Shown: positions 35,716-44,477, counted from the stretch's first letter. The stretch is 64,000 bases of DNA from Camelimonas lactis (GCF_004342915.1 NZ_SLWL01000014.1:1-64000); one strand, 5' to 3'. Numbers and translations are program-made. The notes: a model not told the origin generated them from the sequence alone.

Positions 35716-35896
35716 CTGCCGGAAATGCGCCGCCGCCCGGCGGCGCCTGCCACGGCGGAGGAAACGTCCGTAATCTTTGGCGATTTTCGCGCCGGGTGCT
35801 AAACCGGCGAAAGCGCCAGCCAGATCCGTCGTCCCCCCGCGCGGGGGCGTGTATCGGTATGAAGTCGCCCCTCATGCAGGGGCGCGGAGCCCGTTT

Positions 35897-36889
35897 ATGG
35901 CCGTTGTACTCGATCTTCTGAACAGGGACCCCCGCCCGAAGACGGACGGCGATGCGCCGGCGGCGCCGCGCCACCCGGAAAAGGCACACCGCCCGGACCA
36001 GCCGGTGCAGCAGCGCAAGCCGGAATGGTTGCGCGTCAAGGCGCCCGGCTCGGCCGCCTGGGCGGCGACCAATCGCATTGTCCGCGACAGGGGTCTGGTC
36101 ACCGTCTGCGAGGAGGCGGGCTGCCCGAACATCGGCGAGTGCTGGGAGAAGAAGCACGCCACCTTCATGATCATGGGCGACACCTGCACCCGCGCGTGCG
36201 CCTTCTGCAACGTCAAGACCGGCATGCCGCAGCCGCTGGACCTGGATGAGCCGGCCCGCGTTGCCGACGCCGTCGCCAGCCTCGGCCTGTCGCACGTGGT
36301 CATCACCTCGGTGGACCGCGACGACCTGAAGGACGGCGGCGCCCTGCATTTCGCCAACGTCATCCACGCCATCCGCGCCGCCGCGCCGGCGACAACCATT
36401 GAGATCCTCACCCCCGACTTCCTGCGCAAGCCAGGCGCGCTGGAAGTGGTGGTGGCGGCGAAGCCGGACGTGTTCAACCACAACCTGGAAACCGTGCCGT
36501 CGAAATATCTGAAGGTGCGGCCCGGCGCGCGCTACTTCCATTCCCTGCGACTGTTGCAGCAGGTGAAGGAGCTTGACCCCGCGATTTTCACCAAATCCGG
36601 CATCATGGTCGGCCTTGGCGAGGAACGGAACGAGGTGCTGCAACTCATGGACGACCTGCGCAGCGCCGAGGTCGATTTCATTACCATCGGCCAGTATCTG
36701 CAGCCGACGCGCAAGCATCACCCGGTGATCCGCTTCGTCACGCCGGACGAATTCCGCGCCTATGAAACCACCGCCTGGGCCAAGGGCTTCCTGATGGTGT
36801 CAGCAACGCCGCTGACCCGCTCGTCGCACCACGCCGGCGAGGATTTCGAGCGCCTGAAGGCCGCCAGGGCCGGGCAGGCGCCGCGCTAG
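35897..36889 (+). CDS. lipA: Lipoyl synthase
   Basis: LipA is the radical-SAM enzyme that inserts two sulfurs into protein-bound octanoyl groups to make lipoyl cofactor, needed by the PdhB and PdhC lipoyl domains encoded just upstream. The 330-residue product has the auxiliary cluster [12 protein letters not shown] (Cys71, 76, 82), the radical-SAM cluster CTRACAFC (Cys97, 101, 104) and the C-terminal RSSHHAGED. The start at 35897 ([15 protein letters not shown]) has GGAG upstream and fits the family length. The frame is open back to 35777 without family match. Confidence 0.96.
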   Translation: MAVVLDLLNRDPRPKTDGDAPAAPRHPEKAHRPDQPVQQRKPEWLRVKAPGSAAWAATNRIVRDRGLVTVCEEAGCPNIGECWEKKHATFMIMGDTCTRACAFCNVKTGMPQPLDLDEPARVADAVASLGLSHVVITSVDRDDLKDGGALHFANVIHAIRAAAPATTIEILTPDFLRKPGALEVVVAAKPDVFNHNLETVPSKYLKVRPGARYFHSLRLLQQVKELDPAIFTKSGIMVGLGEERNEVLQLMDDLRSAEVDFITIGQYLQPTRKHHPVIRFVTPDEFRAYETTAWAKGFLMVSATPLTRSSHHAGEDFERLKAARAGQAPR

Positions 36890-37230
36890 GGCGACCTCTC
36901 CAGCAGGAGGGCGCTGTTTGCGTTGCGAAGCGCCGGCAGCGTCGATGCGGCAAATGACAGCAATAGAGCGAATCCCGGTTCAGCATGATTTTGCCCGGGG
37001 CCCGTACGGGGATTTGCAGTCCTCTGCCGCCTTGCTTCGGAAATGCGCCGGAAGCGCGGGCCATGCGCCAGACGAAGCGGCGAACTTCGCGCGCCGCGCC
37101 AGATCGCGGGCCGGGTTTTCAGCGGGCCGGGTTTTCACTTGCCGGGTTCTCACTTGCCGGGTTTTCACTTGCCGTTCCCATGGCGTATGTCTGCGCCACG
37201 TCAACCAACACGATCCTGGACCCCCGCCGG
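36890..37230. other. Intergenic region lipA-coq10
   Basis: About 340 bp. It contains the 15-bp tandem repeat at 37110-37170, described separately. A frame in phase with coq10 stays open through the whole repeat from 36985. No other feature is seen. Confidence 0.5.
37110..37170. repeat. 15-bp tandem repeat, about four copies
   Basis: The unit GCCGGGTTTTCACTT occurs at 37126-37140, 37141-37155 (one mismatch) and 37156-37170. A diverged copy lies at 37110-37125 and a partial one after 37170. Read in phase with coq10 it would encode GFSLA repeats. Confidence 0.85.
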
Positions 37231-37698
37231 ATGCCATCCTTCACCACCACGCGCACCGTAGGCTATACGCCGGAGCAGATGTTCGCCCTTGTCGCCGACG
37301 TGGAGCGCTACCCCGAGTTCCTGCCCCTGTGCACCGGTCTGCGGGTGTTGCGGCGGGAAACCGACGACGAAGGGCGCGAGGTGCTCGTCGCCCGCATGAG
37401 CGTTGGTTACAAGAATATCACCGAGGATTTCGCCACCCGCGTCGCCCTCGATCCGGCGCGCAACCGCATCGTGGTTGAATATGTCGACGGCCCCTTCAGC
37501 CACCTGACCAACCGCTGGACGTTTGCGCCGGCTGGTTCGGGCTGCGAAGTGCAGTTCTTCATCACCTACGAGTTCCGCAGCCGCCTGCTGGCCGGCCTGA
37601 TGGGCAAGATGTTCGAGCGGGCGTTCCAGAAATTTGCCGAAGCCTTCGAGGAACGCGCCCGGACCATTTACGGCCCGCAACCCGCCGTCCAGCCCTGA
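37231..37698 (+). CDS. Coq10/RatA family START-domain ubiquinone-binding protein
   Basis: The 155-residue product is a Coq10-type polyketide-cyclase/START-domain protein. In mitochondria, Coq10 binds ubiquinone and supports its function in respiration. Family signs are MPSFTTTRTVGYTPEQMFAL, VERYPEFLPLC, YVDGPFSHLTNRWTF and FFITYEFRSRLLAGLMG. The ATG at 37231 is the family start. The frame is open upstream through a 15-bp repeat to 36985, so an unusual N-terminal extension cannot be ruled out. Enterobacterial RatA belongs to the same family. The place after lipA favours the Coq10 role. Confidence 0.9.
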   Translation: MPSFTTTRTVGYTPEQMFALVADVERYPEFLPLCTGLRVLRRETDDEGREVLVARMSVGYKNITEDFATRVALDPARNRIVVEYVDGPFSHLTNRWTFAPAGSGCEVQFFITYEFRSRLLAGLMGKMFERAFQKFAEAFEERARTIYGPQPAVQP

Positions 37699-37897
37699 GC
37701 CGGGAGCGGGCAGGCCGCGCGCGCCTGTTGTCGAGGCCGATTGAGGCCATGCTGACTGCGCCTGAAAAGGAGAGGTCGGGACGGTTGGCCCGGCTCCCGC
37801 GCGCCCGCCGGCCGCCAGACCGGCGGTGGGCCGCAGGGTCCTGATATCGTCGCGGCGCCGTTTTCGGACAACCGGGCGCAGCGGCGTATCCCCTGGC

Positions 37898-37939
37898 TTC
37901 CACACGTCCCCTTCCACGCGTCCCCTTCCACGCATCCCC
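37898..37939. repeat. 14-bp tandem repeat, three copies
   Basis: TTCCACRCGTCCCC-like units lie at 37898-37911, 37912-37925 and 37926-37939, differing at one or two bases. The array ends about 30 bp before the start of the VOC gene. Confidence 0.85.
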
Positions 37940-37970
37940 TGGCGGGACCGCGAACGGGGGGGTGTGGGAC

Positions 37971-38390
37971 ATGCAACAGATATCCGTCATTACCCTCGGC
38001 ATCGCCGATGCCGCGCGGGCGCTGCGCTTCTATGCCGATGGCTTCGGCTGGACGCCGGTTTTCCGGAATCACGAGATCATCTTTTTCCAGATGAATGGCC
38101 TGGTGTTGGGCCTGTTCCAGCGGGAAGCGCTCGCGGCGGACATGGGCCGCGCCAGCGAGGGCGGCGCGGCAGCCATGGCGCTGGCCCACAATGTTCCGAC
38201 CCGGGAAGAGGTGGCGCCGCTGATGCAACGCCTCATCGCCGCCGGCGGCGTCATGGCGCGGGCGCCAGACGCGCCGCCGCACGGCGGCTATCGCGGCTAT
38301 CTGGCCGATCCGGACGGTAATGCCTGGGAAATCGCCTGGAACCCGGCGTGGCCAATCGACGCCGAAGGCCACGTCCGCTTCGGACTGTAG
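37971..38390 (+). CDS. VOC (glyoxalase/bleomycin resistance) superfamily protein
   Basis: The 139-residue product is a single-chain vicinal-oxygen-chelate protein with two beta-alpha-beta-beta-beta modules. The first is SVITLGIADAARALRFYADGFGW, the second ends YLADPDGNAWEIAWNP, with the conserved C-terminal Glu. The first metal-ligand His of true glyoxalases is not seen, so enzymatic activity is uncertain. Such proteins are often binders or uncharacterised. The ATG at 37971 is preferred over the GTG nine bases upstream because of the G-rich site before it. Confidence 0.82.
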   Translation: MQQISVITLGIADAARALRFYADGFGWTPVFRNHEIIFFQMNGLVLGLFQREALAADMGRASEGGAAAMALAHNVPTREEVAPLMQRLIAAGGVMARAPDAPPHGGYRGYLADPDGNAWEIAWNPAWPIDAEGHVRFGL

Positions 38391-38682
38391 CCGCGCCGGG
38401 GCAAGGAACGAGGAACAGGGGACAAGGACCAGGGGGCAAGAAGCGGGAACAGGCGCAGGGGAAGCGGCTTCCCCGGCAATGGTTGCCGCGCCGTGAGGTT
38501 TTCCCCGCCTCTCCGGTCCTGTCGCCGCGGCGCCGGAATGTTGGCCGCCAGCGCGCCGTAACCATCTCGCCTGTCGCGCCCGTTTTCCTCGTTCCGGTCA
38601 ACGAAAATCACGCATGTTTACCATCCCTGTTCACTATCAGGGAACGAGAACAAAACAAAAACACGAAATGCCCTTGTCGCCA

Positions 38683-38697
38683 GAACAAACATGGAAC
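38683..38697. promoter_or_regulatory. Candidate LexA (SOS) box, GAAC-N7-GAAC
   Basis: GAACAAACATGGAAC is an exact match to the alphaproteobacterial LexA operator, a direct repeat GTTC-N7-GTTC (GAAC-N7-GAAC on the other strand). It ends 31 bp before the ATG of the small gene at 38729. This is a natural place for a repressor to block a promoter or its early transcript. Confidence 0.7.
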
Positions 38698-38716
38698 ATC
38701 CTCTGTTTATGCACAG

Positions 38717-38724
38717 AAGGAGGT
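38717..38724 (+). promoter_or_regulatory. Near-perfect Shine-Dalgarno of the small gene
   Basis: AAGGAGGT lies 4 bases before the ATG at 38729. It is one of the strongest ribosome-binding sites in the window and the main reason to accept the tiny frame behind it. Confidence 0.85.
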
Positions 38725-38728
38725 TCAC

Positions 38729-38827
38729 ATGTTCACACTCATTCTTCGCAGCGCCGCCGAGCTTGTCGCCCTTTGCGTGTTCGTCAGCATGATTGGCATC
38801 TGGGCTGGCATTGCCGCTGGCGTCTGA
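38729..38827 (+). CDS. 32-residue single-span membrane peptide, probably SOS-induced (SidA-like candidate)
   Basis: The peptide begins MFTLILRSAAELVALCVFVS and ends in AGIAAGV. A short N-terminus with one Arg is followed by about 20 hydrophobic residues (11-32), so it should sit in the inner membrane. It has AAGGAGGT at good spacing and its own stop. Upstream lies an exact GAAC-N7-GAAC LexA box. In Caulobacter crescentus, SidA is a 29-residue SOS-induced inner-membrane peptide that blocks division by acting on late divisome proteins (FtsW/FtsN). The same architecture here suggests an equivalent. I could not compare sequences, so homology is unproven. dnaE starts 311 bp downstream in the same direction. 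The frame extends further upstream, but nothing there looks coding. Confidence 0.7.
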   Translation: MFTLILRSAAELVALCVFVSMIGIWAGIAAGV

Positions 38828-39138
38828 ACCGCTGCCCCGGCTCCGCGCTTGTCCACCAGCCGTCATGACCGGGCGGGCGAGCCGCGACGAGGGGATGCGC
38901 GGTCATCATGCGGAAACGACAGCGTTTCCGCCACGCGGCGGCGGCAAATCCCCGCTGGCCACGCCGCCATCCGGCTCCTCAATTGGTTCTGGCGCGCCTT
39001 CGGGGCGCGAACAGCCTCTGCCTTTCCGGCCGCCGGGCCGGTTCCGGGCTTGGCCGGAAGCGCACGGACGGTTATTCCTTGCTGGCGGCCGCGCGGGGCC
39101 CTGATCGCCCGGAGCCATTGCCAGCAGGAGACAGGACC
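38828..39138. other. Intergenic region before dnaE
   Basis: About 310 GC-rich bases. The dnaE frame is open back to 38908, but those residues are Arg-rich and unlike the family. No terminator with a T run separates the small SOS gene from dnaE, so read-through transcription is possible. Confidence 0.45.
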
Positions 39139-42100
39139 ATGTCATCGATCCTTCGCGAGGTTGGATTCGTGCACCTGCACGTGCATTCGTCCTACTCCTT
39201 GCTGGAAGGGGCGATGCGCGTTCCCACGCTGGAGAAGCTGGCGAAGGAAGATCGCCAGCCCGCCATGGCGCTGACCGACACCAACAATCTGTTTGGCGCC
39301 CTGGAGTTCTCCGAAAAATTTTCCGGCTCCGGCATCCAGCCCATCGCCGGCCTGCAGCTCACCGTGGCGCTGGAGGAAGACGACCCAAACGCGCGACCGG
39401 CGCTGGACCGGCGCCTGCCGTCGATCGTCCTGCTGGCGGCGACGGAGGCGGGCTATCGCAACCTGTTGCAACTCACCAGCCGCGCCTGGCTGGACGCCCA
39501 GCCAGGGGAGCCCGTCCACGTCAGGCTGCCGTTCCTCGCCGACCACGCCGCCGGGCTGATCGCGCTCACCGGCGGACCGAATGGCCCTGTCGACATGGCG
39601 CTGGCCAGCGGCCAGGCCGACGTCGCCGCCCGCCGGCTCGGGCAACTCGCCAGTATCTTCGACCGCCGGCTTTATCTGGAATTGCAGCGCCACGGCGTCG
39701 ACAGCGAGCGAACCGTGGAGCGGGAGCTGATCCGGCTCGCCTATGATCGCGGGCTGCCGCTGGCCGCCGCCAACGAGCCGTATTTTTCTTCCGGCGGCGA
39801 TTACGAGGCCCACGACGCCCTGCTGGCCATCGCCGAGGGCCGGCTGGTGTCTGACGACCGCCGGCGGCGCCTGACCCAGCGTCACCATTTCGCCACCCGA
39901 GCCGAGATGCAGGCGCTGTTCGCCGACATCCCCGAAGCCCTGACCTCGACGGTTGAGATCGCCATGCGCTGCTCGGTGCGGGCCCGCACCGCCAAACCGA
40001 TGCTGCCGCGGTTCAGCATGGAAATGGACGAGGCCGAGGACCTGCGCCAGCGCGCCGTCAATGGCCTGAAGGCCCGCCTTGACGCCCATGGTCCGGCCGA
40101 GGGCCTGACGCTCGCCGATTATGACCGGCGGCTGGAATACGAGCTCTCGATCATCGAGCGCATGAAGTTCCCTGGTTACTTCCTCATCGTGTCGGACTTC
40201 ATCCAGTGGGCCAAGGCGCAGGATATTCCGGTGGGGCCGGGGCGTGGCTCGGGCGCCGGCTCGCTGGTCGCCTGGGCGCTGACCATCACCGATCTCGATC
40301 CGCTGCGCTTCCAGCTGCTGTTTGAACGCTTCCTCAACCCGGAACGCGTCTCGATGCCGGACTTCGACATCGACTTCTGCCAGGACCGGCGCGACGAGGT
40401 GATTTCCTACGTGCAGCGCCGCTATGGTGAGGAGCGGGTCGCCCAGATCATCACTTTTGGCACCCTGCAGGCGCGCGGCGTCATGCGCGACGTTGGCCGC
40501 GTTTTCGAGATGCCTTACGGCCAGGTCGATCGCCTGACCAAACTGGTGCCGCAGAACCCGGCCAACCCGGTGACGCTGGCCCAGGCCATCGCCGACGAGC
40601 CGCGTCTGTCCGAAGCCGCCCAGGAAGATCCGGTGGTCGGCCAGATGCTGACCGTGGCGCAGAAGCTGGAGGGCCTGCATCGCCACGCCTCAACCCACGC
40701 CGCCGGCATCGTCATTGGCGACCGGCCGCTGGAGCAGCTGGTTCCGCTCTACAAGGACCCGAAATCCGGCATGCGGGTCACCCAGTTCAACATGAAATGG
40801 GTGGAGCAGGCCGGCCTGGTGAAGTTCGACTTCCTTGGCCTCAAGACGCTCACGGTGCTGCGCACCGCCGTCAATCTGCTGGCGCAACGCGGCGTTCAGG
40901 TCGACCTGTCGGCGATCCCGCTCGATGACCGCAAGACCTACGAGCTTCTGGGGCGCGGCGAAACGGTCGGCGTGTTCCAGGTGGAATCGGTCGGCATGCG
41001 CAAGGCGCTGGTGGACATGCGCGCCGACCGGCTTGAGGACCTGATCGCCCTCGTCGCCCTGTATCGCCCGGGCCCAATGGCTAACATCCCGGTGTATTGC
41101 GAGCGCAAGCACGGCAAGGGCGAGCCGGAGGAGCAGTGGTATCTGCATCCAAAGCTGGCGCCGATCCTGCGTGAAACCTTCGGCATCATCGTCTACCAGG
41201 AGCAGGTGATGCAGGTGGCGCAGGAGCTGTCCGGCTATTCGCTGGGCGAAGCCGACCTGCTGCGCCGCGCCATGGGCAAGAAAATCAAGGCGGAGATGGA
41301 CGCCCAGCGCGTCCGCTTCGTTGACGGCGCTGAAGAAGCGGACATTCCCAAGGCCCTGGCCGACGAGATCTTCGATCTTCTGGCCCGCTTCGCCGATTAC
41401 GGCTTCAACAAGAGCCACGCGGCGGCCTACGCGCTGGTCGCCTACCAGACCGCCTATCTCAAGGCCAATTATCCGGTGGAGTTCCTGGCGGCGCTGATGG
41501 CGCTGGACATGGACAACACCGACAAGCTGTCGGAATTCCGCCGCGACGCAGAGCGGCTGGGCGCCAGGGTGGAGCCGCCGTCCATCAACCGCTCGGGCGT
41601 CACCTTCGAGGTCGAGCACCGCGCCGACGTCAGCATCATCCGTTACGCCCTGGCAGCGGTGAAAGGCGTCGGCGTCCAGGCCGTCGAGGCCATTGTCGCC
41701 GCCCGCGGCGACCGGCCGTTCCGCGACCTGGCCGACTTCGCCTCCCGGTTGCAACCGCGCCTCGTCAACAAGCGCACCATCGAGGCGCTGATCGCGGCGG
41801 GCGCCTTCGACGAACTGGAGAAGGACCGGGCCCGGGCCACGGCGGCCATTGAGGCGATGATCGCCATGGCCAACCGCACCCAGGAGGCGGCGGCGATCGG
41901 CCAGAACGATTTTTTCGGCGGCGCCGGATCGGCCCCGGAGCCGCTACGCATCCCGGACTACGACCCCTGGCTTCCGGCTTTCCGGCTGCAAAAAGAATAT
42001 GACGCCATAGGCTTCTTTCTGACAGGTCATCCTCTGGATGAATATGGCGCCTTGCTGGAAAAGCTGCGCGTGCAGCGCTGGACCCAGTTCGTGCGCTCGG

Positions 42101-42597
42101 TGAAAGCTGGCAGCGGCGTCGGCCGCGTCGCCGCCACGGTGCTCGACCGGCAGGAGCGCCGCACCAAGAGCGGCTCGAAAATGGGCATCATCAATTTCTC
42201 CGACCAGTCCGGACAGTTCGAAGCCATCATCTTCAGCGAAGGCCTGAGCCACTACCGGGAGTTGCTGGAGCCAGGCCGGCCGCTGGTGCTGATTCTGCAG
42301 GCGTCCCTGGAAGGCGAAGAGGTGCGCGCCCGCATCCAGAGCGTTGAGCCGCTCGACGCCGCCGTCGCCAGGCACCAGAAGGGCCTGCGCATTTTCCTGC
42401 GCGACGAGCGCCCGGTGGCCAGCATCGCCCAGCGCCTGCGCGAACGCGGCGAAAGCGAGGTGTCGCTGATCCTGATGCTTGAGGAATCAGGTCGCGAGGT
42501 CGAGGTGAAGCTGAAAGGCCGCTATCTGGCCTCGCCGCAGGTCGCCAGCGCCCTGCGCGCCATCTCCGGCGTTGTCGACGTGCAGATGATGAGCTGA
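39139..42597 (+). CDS. dnaE: DNA polymerase III alpha subunit (replicative)
   Basis: DnaE is the replicative polymerase. The 1152-residue product has the N-terminal PHP domain (FVHLHVHSSYSLLEGAM), the palm with GPGRGSGAGSLVAW and the catalytic acidic motif MPDFDIDFCQDRR (about 407-419). The fingers and helix-hairpin-helix region come next, then a C-terminal OB fold (GRVAATVLDRQERRTKSGSK). The N-terminus and length match DnaE1, not the SOS mutagenesis polymerase ImuC/DnaE2, and no imuA or imuB is nearby. The ATG at 39139 has CAGGAG upstream. Confidence 0.96.
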   Translation: MSSILREVGFVHLHVHSSYSLLEGAMRVPTLEKLAKEDRQPAMALTDTNNLFGALEFSEKFSGSGIQPIAGLQLTVALEEDDPNARPALDRRLPSIVLLAATEAGYRNLLQLTSRAWLDAQPGEPVHVRLPFLADHAAGLIALTGGPNGPVDMALASGQADVAARRLGQLASIFDRRLYLELQRHGVDSERTVERELIRLAYDRGLPLAAANEPYFSSGGDYEAHDALLAIAEGRLVSDDRRRRLTQRHHFATRAEMQALFADIPEALTSTVEIAMRCSVRARTAKPMLPRFSMEMDEAEDLRQRAVNGLKARLDAHGPAEGLTLADYDRRLEYELSIIERMKFPGYFLIVSDFIQWAKAQDIPVGPGRGSGAGSLVAWALTITDLDPLRFQLLFERFLNPERVSMPDFDIDFCQDRRDEVISYVQRRYGEERVAQIITFGTLQARGVMRDVGRVFEMPYGQVDRLTKLVPQNPANPVTLAQAIADEPRLSEAAQEDPVVGQMLTVAQKLEGLHRHASTHAAGIVIGDRPLEQLVPLYKDPKSGMRVTQFNMKWVEQAGLVKFDFLGLKTLTVLRTAVNLLAQRGVQVDLSAIPLDDRKTYELLGRGETVGVFQVESVGMRKALVDMRADRLEDLIALVALYRPGPMANIPVYCERKHGKGEPEEQWYLHPKLAPILRETFGIIVYQEQVMQVAQELSGYSLGEADLLRRAMGKKIKAEMDAQRVRFVDGAEEADIPKALADEIFDLLARFADYGFNKSHAAAYALVAYQTAYLKANYPVEFLAALMALDMDNTDKLSEFRRDAERLGARVEPPSINRSGVTFEVEHRADVSIIRYALAAVKGVGVQAVEAIVAARGDRPFRDLADFASRLQPRLVNKRTIEALIAAGAFDELEKDRARATAAIEAMIAMANRTQEAAAIGQNDFFGGAGSAPEPLRIPDYDPWLPAFRLQKEYDAIGFFLTGHPLDEYGALLEKLRVQRWTQFVRSVKAGSGVGRVAATVLDRQERRTKSGSKMGIINFSDQSGQFEAIIFSEGLSHYRELLEPGRPLVLILQASLEGEEVRARIQSVEPLDAAVARHQKGLRIFLRDERPVASIAQRLRERGESEVSLILMLEESGREVEVKLKGRYLASPQVASALRAISGVVDVQMMS

Positions 42598-43134
42598 GCT
42601 GGCGCGCCTGGTCTGAATTTCATGGCAACCTGTTGATTTTACTTTACTTGCTGTGAAAGCCGCCTTCGCCAGCGGGTCATGGACGGCCACACGCGCTATC
42701 ATGACGTTGGCGGGGACCAGGCCCGGCGCCCGCCCGCAATGCAATGCAGCGCCAGAGCAGCCATGTGCGGGGGGCGCCTGCTGCGCCCTGGCGAAGGGAC
42801 CGCGATGCTTTCGCCAGCTCCGGCCATATCGTGCTTTCGCATGTTTTTCCGCTGTCAGCATGGCGGCAATTCGGTCGACCTGCTGGTCCATGGCCTTTTG
42901 CGGTTCGTTATGGCTTTTTATCAGAAACAAGACGCAACCAAATGATAAATAACAAATTTTAATGACCGGTATTCTGCCATCAGGGCAGGGGATTTCAAAT
43001 CAATCCCCGTCAGGGCCGCCCGCACGCTTGCCTTGCGGCGCATGGCGTAGAAGATGGGCGCCACATTCCATCCTCCGCCTCATCTGGCGTCCCAGGCTCC
43101 AGCGTCGGTTCGACGCCTCCAGCAACGGTGAAGC
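42598..43134. other. Intergenic region dnaE-coaD
   Basis: This 537-bp stretch contains an unusually AT-rich patch (about 42890-42965) in an otherwise GC-rich region. Overlapping frames on both strands of about 100-150 codons show no family features. The minus-strand frame beginning MFLIKSHNEPQKAMDQQVD at 42930 reads plausibly for some 45 residues, but then runs into the antisense of dnaE. It may be a remnant. Confidence 0.4.
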
Positions 43135-43638
43135 ATGACCCGCACAGCGCTTTACACCGGATCGTTCGATCCGGTCACCAACGGCCACATTGACGTTATT
43201 CGCGCTGCCTGCGCCATGGTCGACCGGCTGGTCGTCGCCATTGGCGTCCACCCGGGCAAGGCGCCGCTGTTCACCGTGGAAGAGCGCGAGCAAATGCTGC
43301 GGGAGGAATGCGGCGCCATCGCCGCCGGGTTCAACACCCGTCTCGATGTGGTGACTTTCGGTGGCCTCGCCGTGGACACCGCCCGGGAGGTGAAGGCCAA
43401 CATCATCATTCGCGGCCTGCGTGACGGCTCCGATCTGGACTACGAGATGCAGATGGCCGGCATGAACGGCGCCATGGCCCCTGAGGTGCAGACCGTGTTC
43501 CTGCCCGCGTCGCCAGCCGTGCGCCCGATTACCGCCACGCTGGTTCGCCAGATTGCGGCGATGGGCGGCAATGTGAGCCTGTTCGTTCCGCAGGGCGTCG
43601 CCAGGCGTCTTGCGGAAAAACGGGCTGCCCGCGGCTGA
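43135..43638 (+). CDS. coaD: Phosphopantetheine adenylyltransferase
   Basis: CoaD makes dephospho-CoA from 4'-phosphopantetheine and ATP, the step before the last in CoA synthesis. The 167-residue product has the nucleotidyltransferase motif [12 protein letters not shown] (about 7-18, with the TxGH-type His) and [19 protein letters not shown]. The C-terminal [14 protein letters not shown] stands where many relatives have ISSTLVRE. Length is standard. It is followed by two cyclophilins, queA and tgt, a conserved set in Hyphomicrobiales. Confidence 0.96.
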   Translation: MTRTALYTGSFDPVTNGHIDVIRAACAMVDRLVVAIGVHPGKAPLFTVEEREQMLREECGAIAAGFNTRLDVVTFGGLAVDTAREVKANIIIRGLRDGSDLDYEMQMAGMNGAMAPEVQTVFLPASPAVRPITATLVRQIAAMGGNVSLFVPQGVARRLAEKRAARG

Positions 43639-43690
43639 ACCCCAACCAGTTTCTGGCGCTGGCAGGCCCGGCGCCCATGAGGAGCAAAGC

Positions 43691-44287
43691 GTGAAGCACA
43701 CAATCGCACTGGCGCTCGCCGCCTCCCTTTCGCTCGGCCTGTTCGCGGCTCCCGCTTTTGCCCAGGCTGGCAAAGATGCCGGCAAGGACGCTGGCAAGGA
43801 TGCGGCGAAGGGCGCCCCGACCGTGCTGCTCGACACCAAAGACGGCCGCGTCACCATCAGGCTGCGACCTGATCTCGCGCCAAAGCATGTGGCGCAGATC
43901 GAGGCGCTGACCAGGCGCGGCTTCTATAACGGCATCGTTTTTCACCGGGTGATCGACGGTTTCATGGCCCAGACCGGCGATCCCACCGGCACCGGCGCTG
44001 GCGGCTCCGACCTGCCGAACCTGCCGGCGGAATTTACTGACAAGGCGCATTTCGTCCGTGGAACCGTCGGCATGGCCCGCGCGTCCTCGCCGGATTCCGC
44101 CAATTCCCAGTTCTTCATCATGTTCGACAAGGCGCCGTCGCTGGACGGCAAATACACCATCGTCGGCGAGGTCACCTCGGGCATGGACGTGGTCGACAAG
44201 ATCAAGAAGGGCAATACGGCCCGTAACGGCCTGGTCGAGAACCCGGACAAGATCGTCAAGATGCAGATGGCGCCGGCGGCCAAATAG
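43691..44287 (+). CDS. Periplasmic peptidyl-prolyl cis-trans isomerase (cyclophilin)
   Basis: The 198-residue product is a cyclophilin with a signal peptide (VKHTIALALAASLSLGLFAAPAFA), so it acts on folding of exported proteins. A KDAGKDAGKDAAK linker follows. The isomerase domain (about 45-190) has FYNGIVFHRVIDGFMAQTGDP with the catalytic Arg, and ASSPDSANSQFFI. I chose the GTG at 43691 because GGAGC lies before it and it gives the signal peptide. A start at 43610 has no support. A cytoplasmic paralogue follows directly. Confidence 0.92.
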   Translation: MKHTIALALAASLSLGLFAAPAFAQAGKDAGKDAGKDAAKGAPTVLLDTKDGRVTIRLRPDLAPKHVAQIEALTRRGFYNGIVFHRVIDGFMAQTGDPTGTGAGGSDLPNLPAEFTDKAHFVRGTVGMARASSPDSANSQFFIMFDKAPSLDGKYTIVGEVTSGMDVVDKIKKGNTARNGLVENPDKIVKMQMAPAAK

Positions 44288-44477
44288 GCCGGCGCAGACG
44301 GAAGCCCGAGGGAACACGGAACCCCCGGGGAACGACATCGCTGCGGCGCGGTTTCCCTCACGCGGCGAAATGCGGGCACTCGACATCAGCCGGGCGCGCC
44401 GTTAACAGGCGCAGCAGGCCAACAAGGCGGCCCAGGACCAGCAGCGGCCAGGGCCAAGCCTCACGAGGAACAAAACC

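Larger units (their letters stand above)
38391..38728. other. Leader region of the SOS-boxed small gene
   Basis: The first part holds purine-rich near-repeats of GGAACAGGGG/ACAAGGACCAGGGG type (38401-38465). The last 120 bp are AT-rich and contain an inverted repeat TCCCTG (38624-38629) with CAGGGA (38638-38643), a long A-rich stretch and the LexA-type box at 38683-38697. Confidence 0.5.

Noticed and set aside
39142-40686. Open minus-strand frame antisense to dnaE
   Set aside because: No motifs. DnaE is intact on the plus strand.
39139-42597. Possibility that the polymerase is the SOS mutagenesis enzyme DnaE2/ImuC, given the LexA box upstream
   Set aside because: The PHP-domain start (FVHLHVHSSYSLLEGAM), the 1152-residue length and the absence of imuA/imuB all fit the replicative DnaE1.
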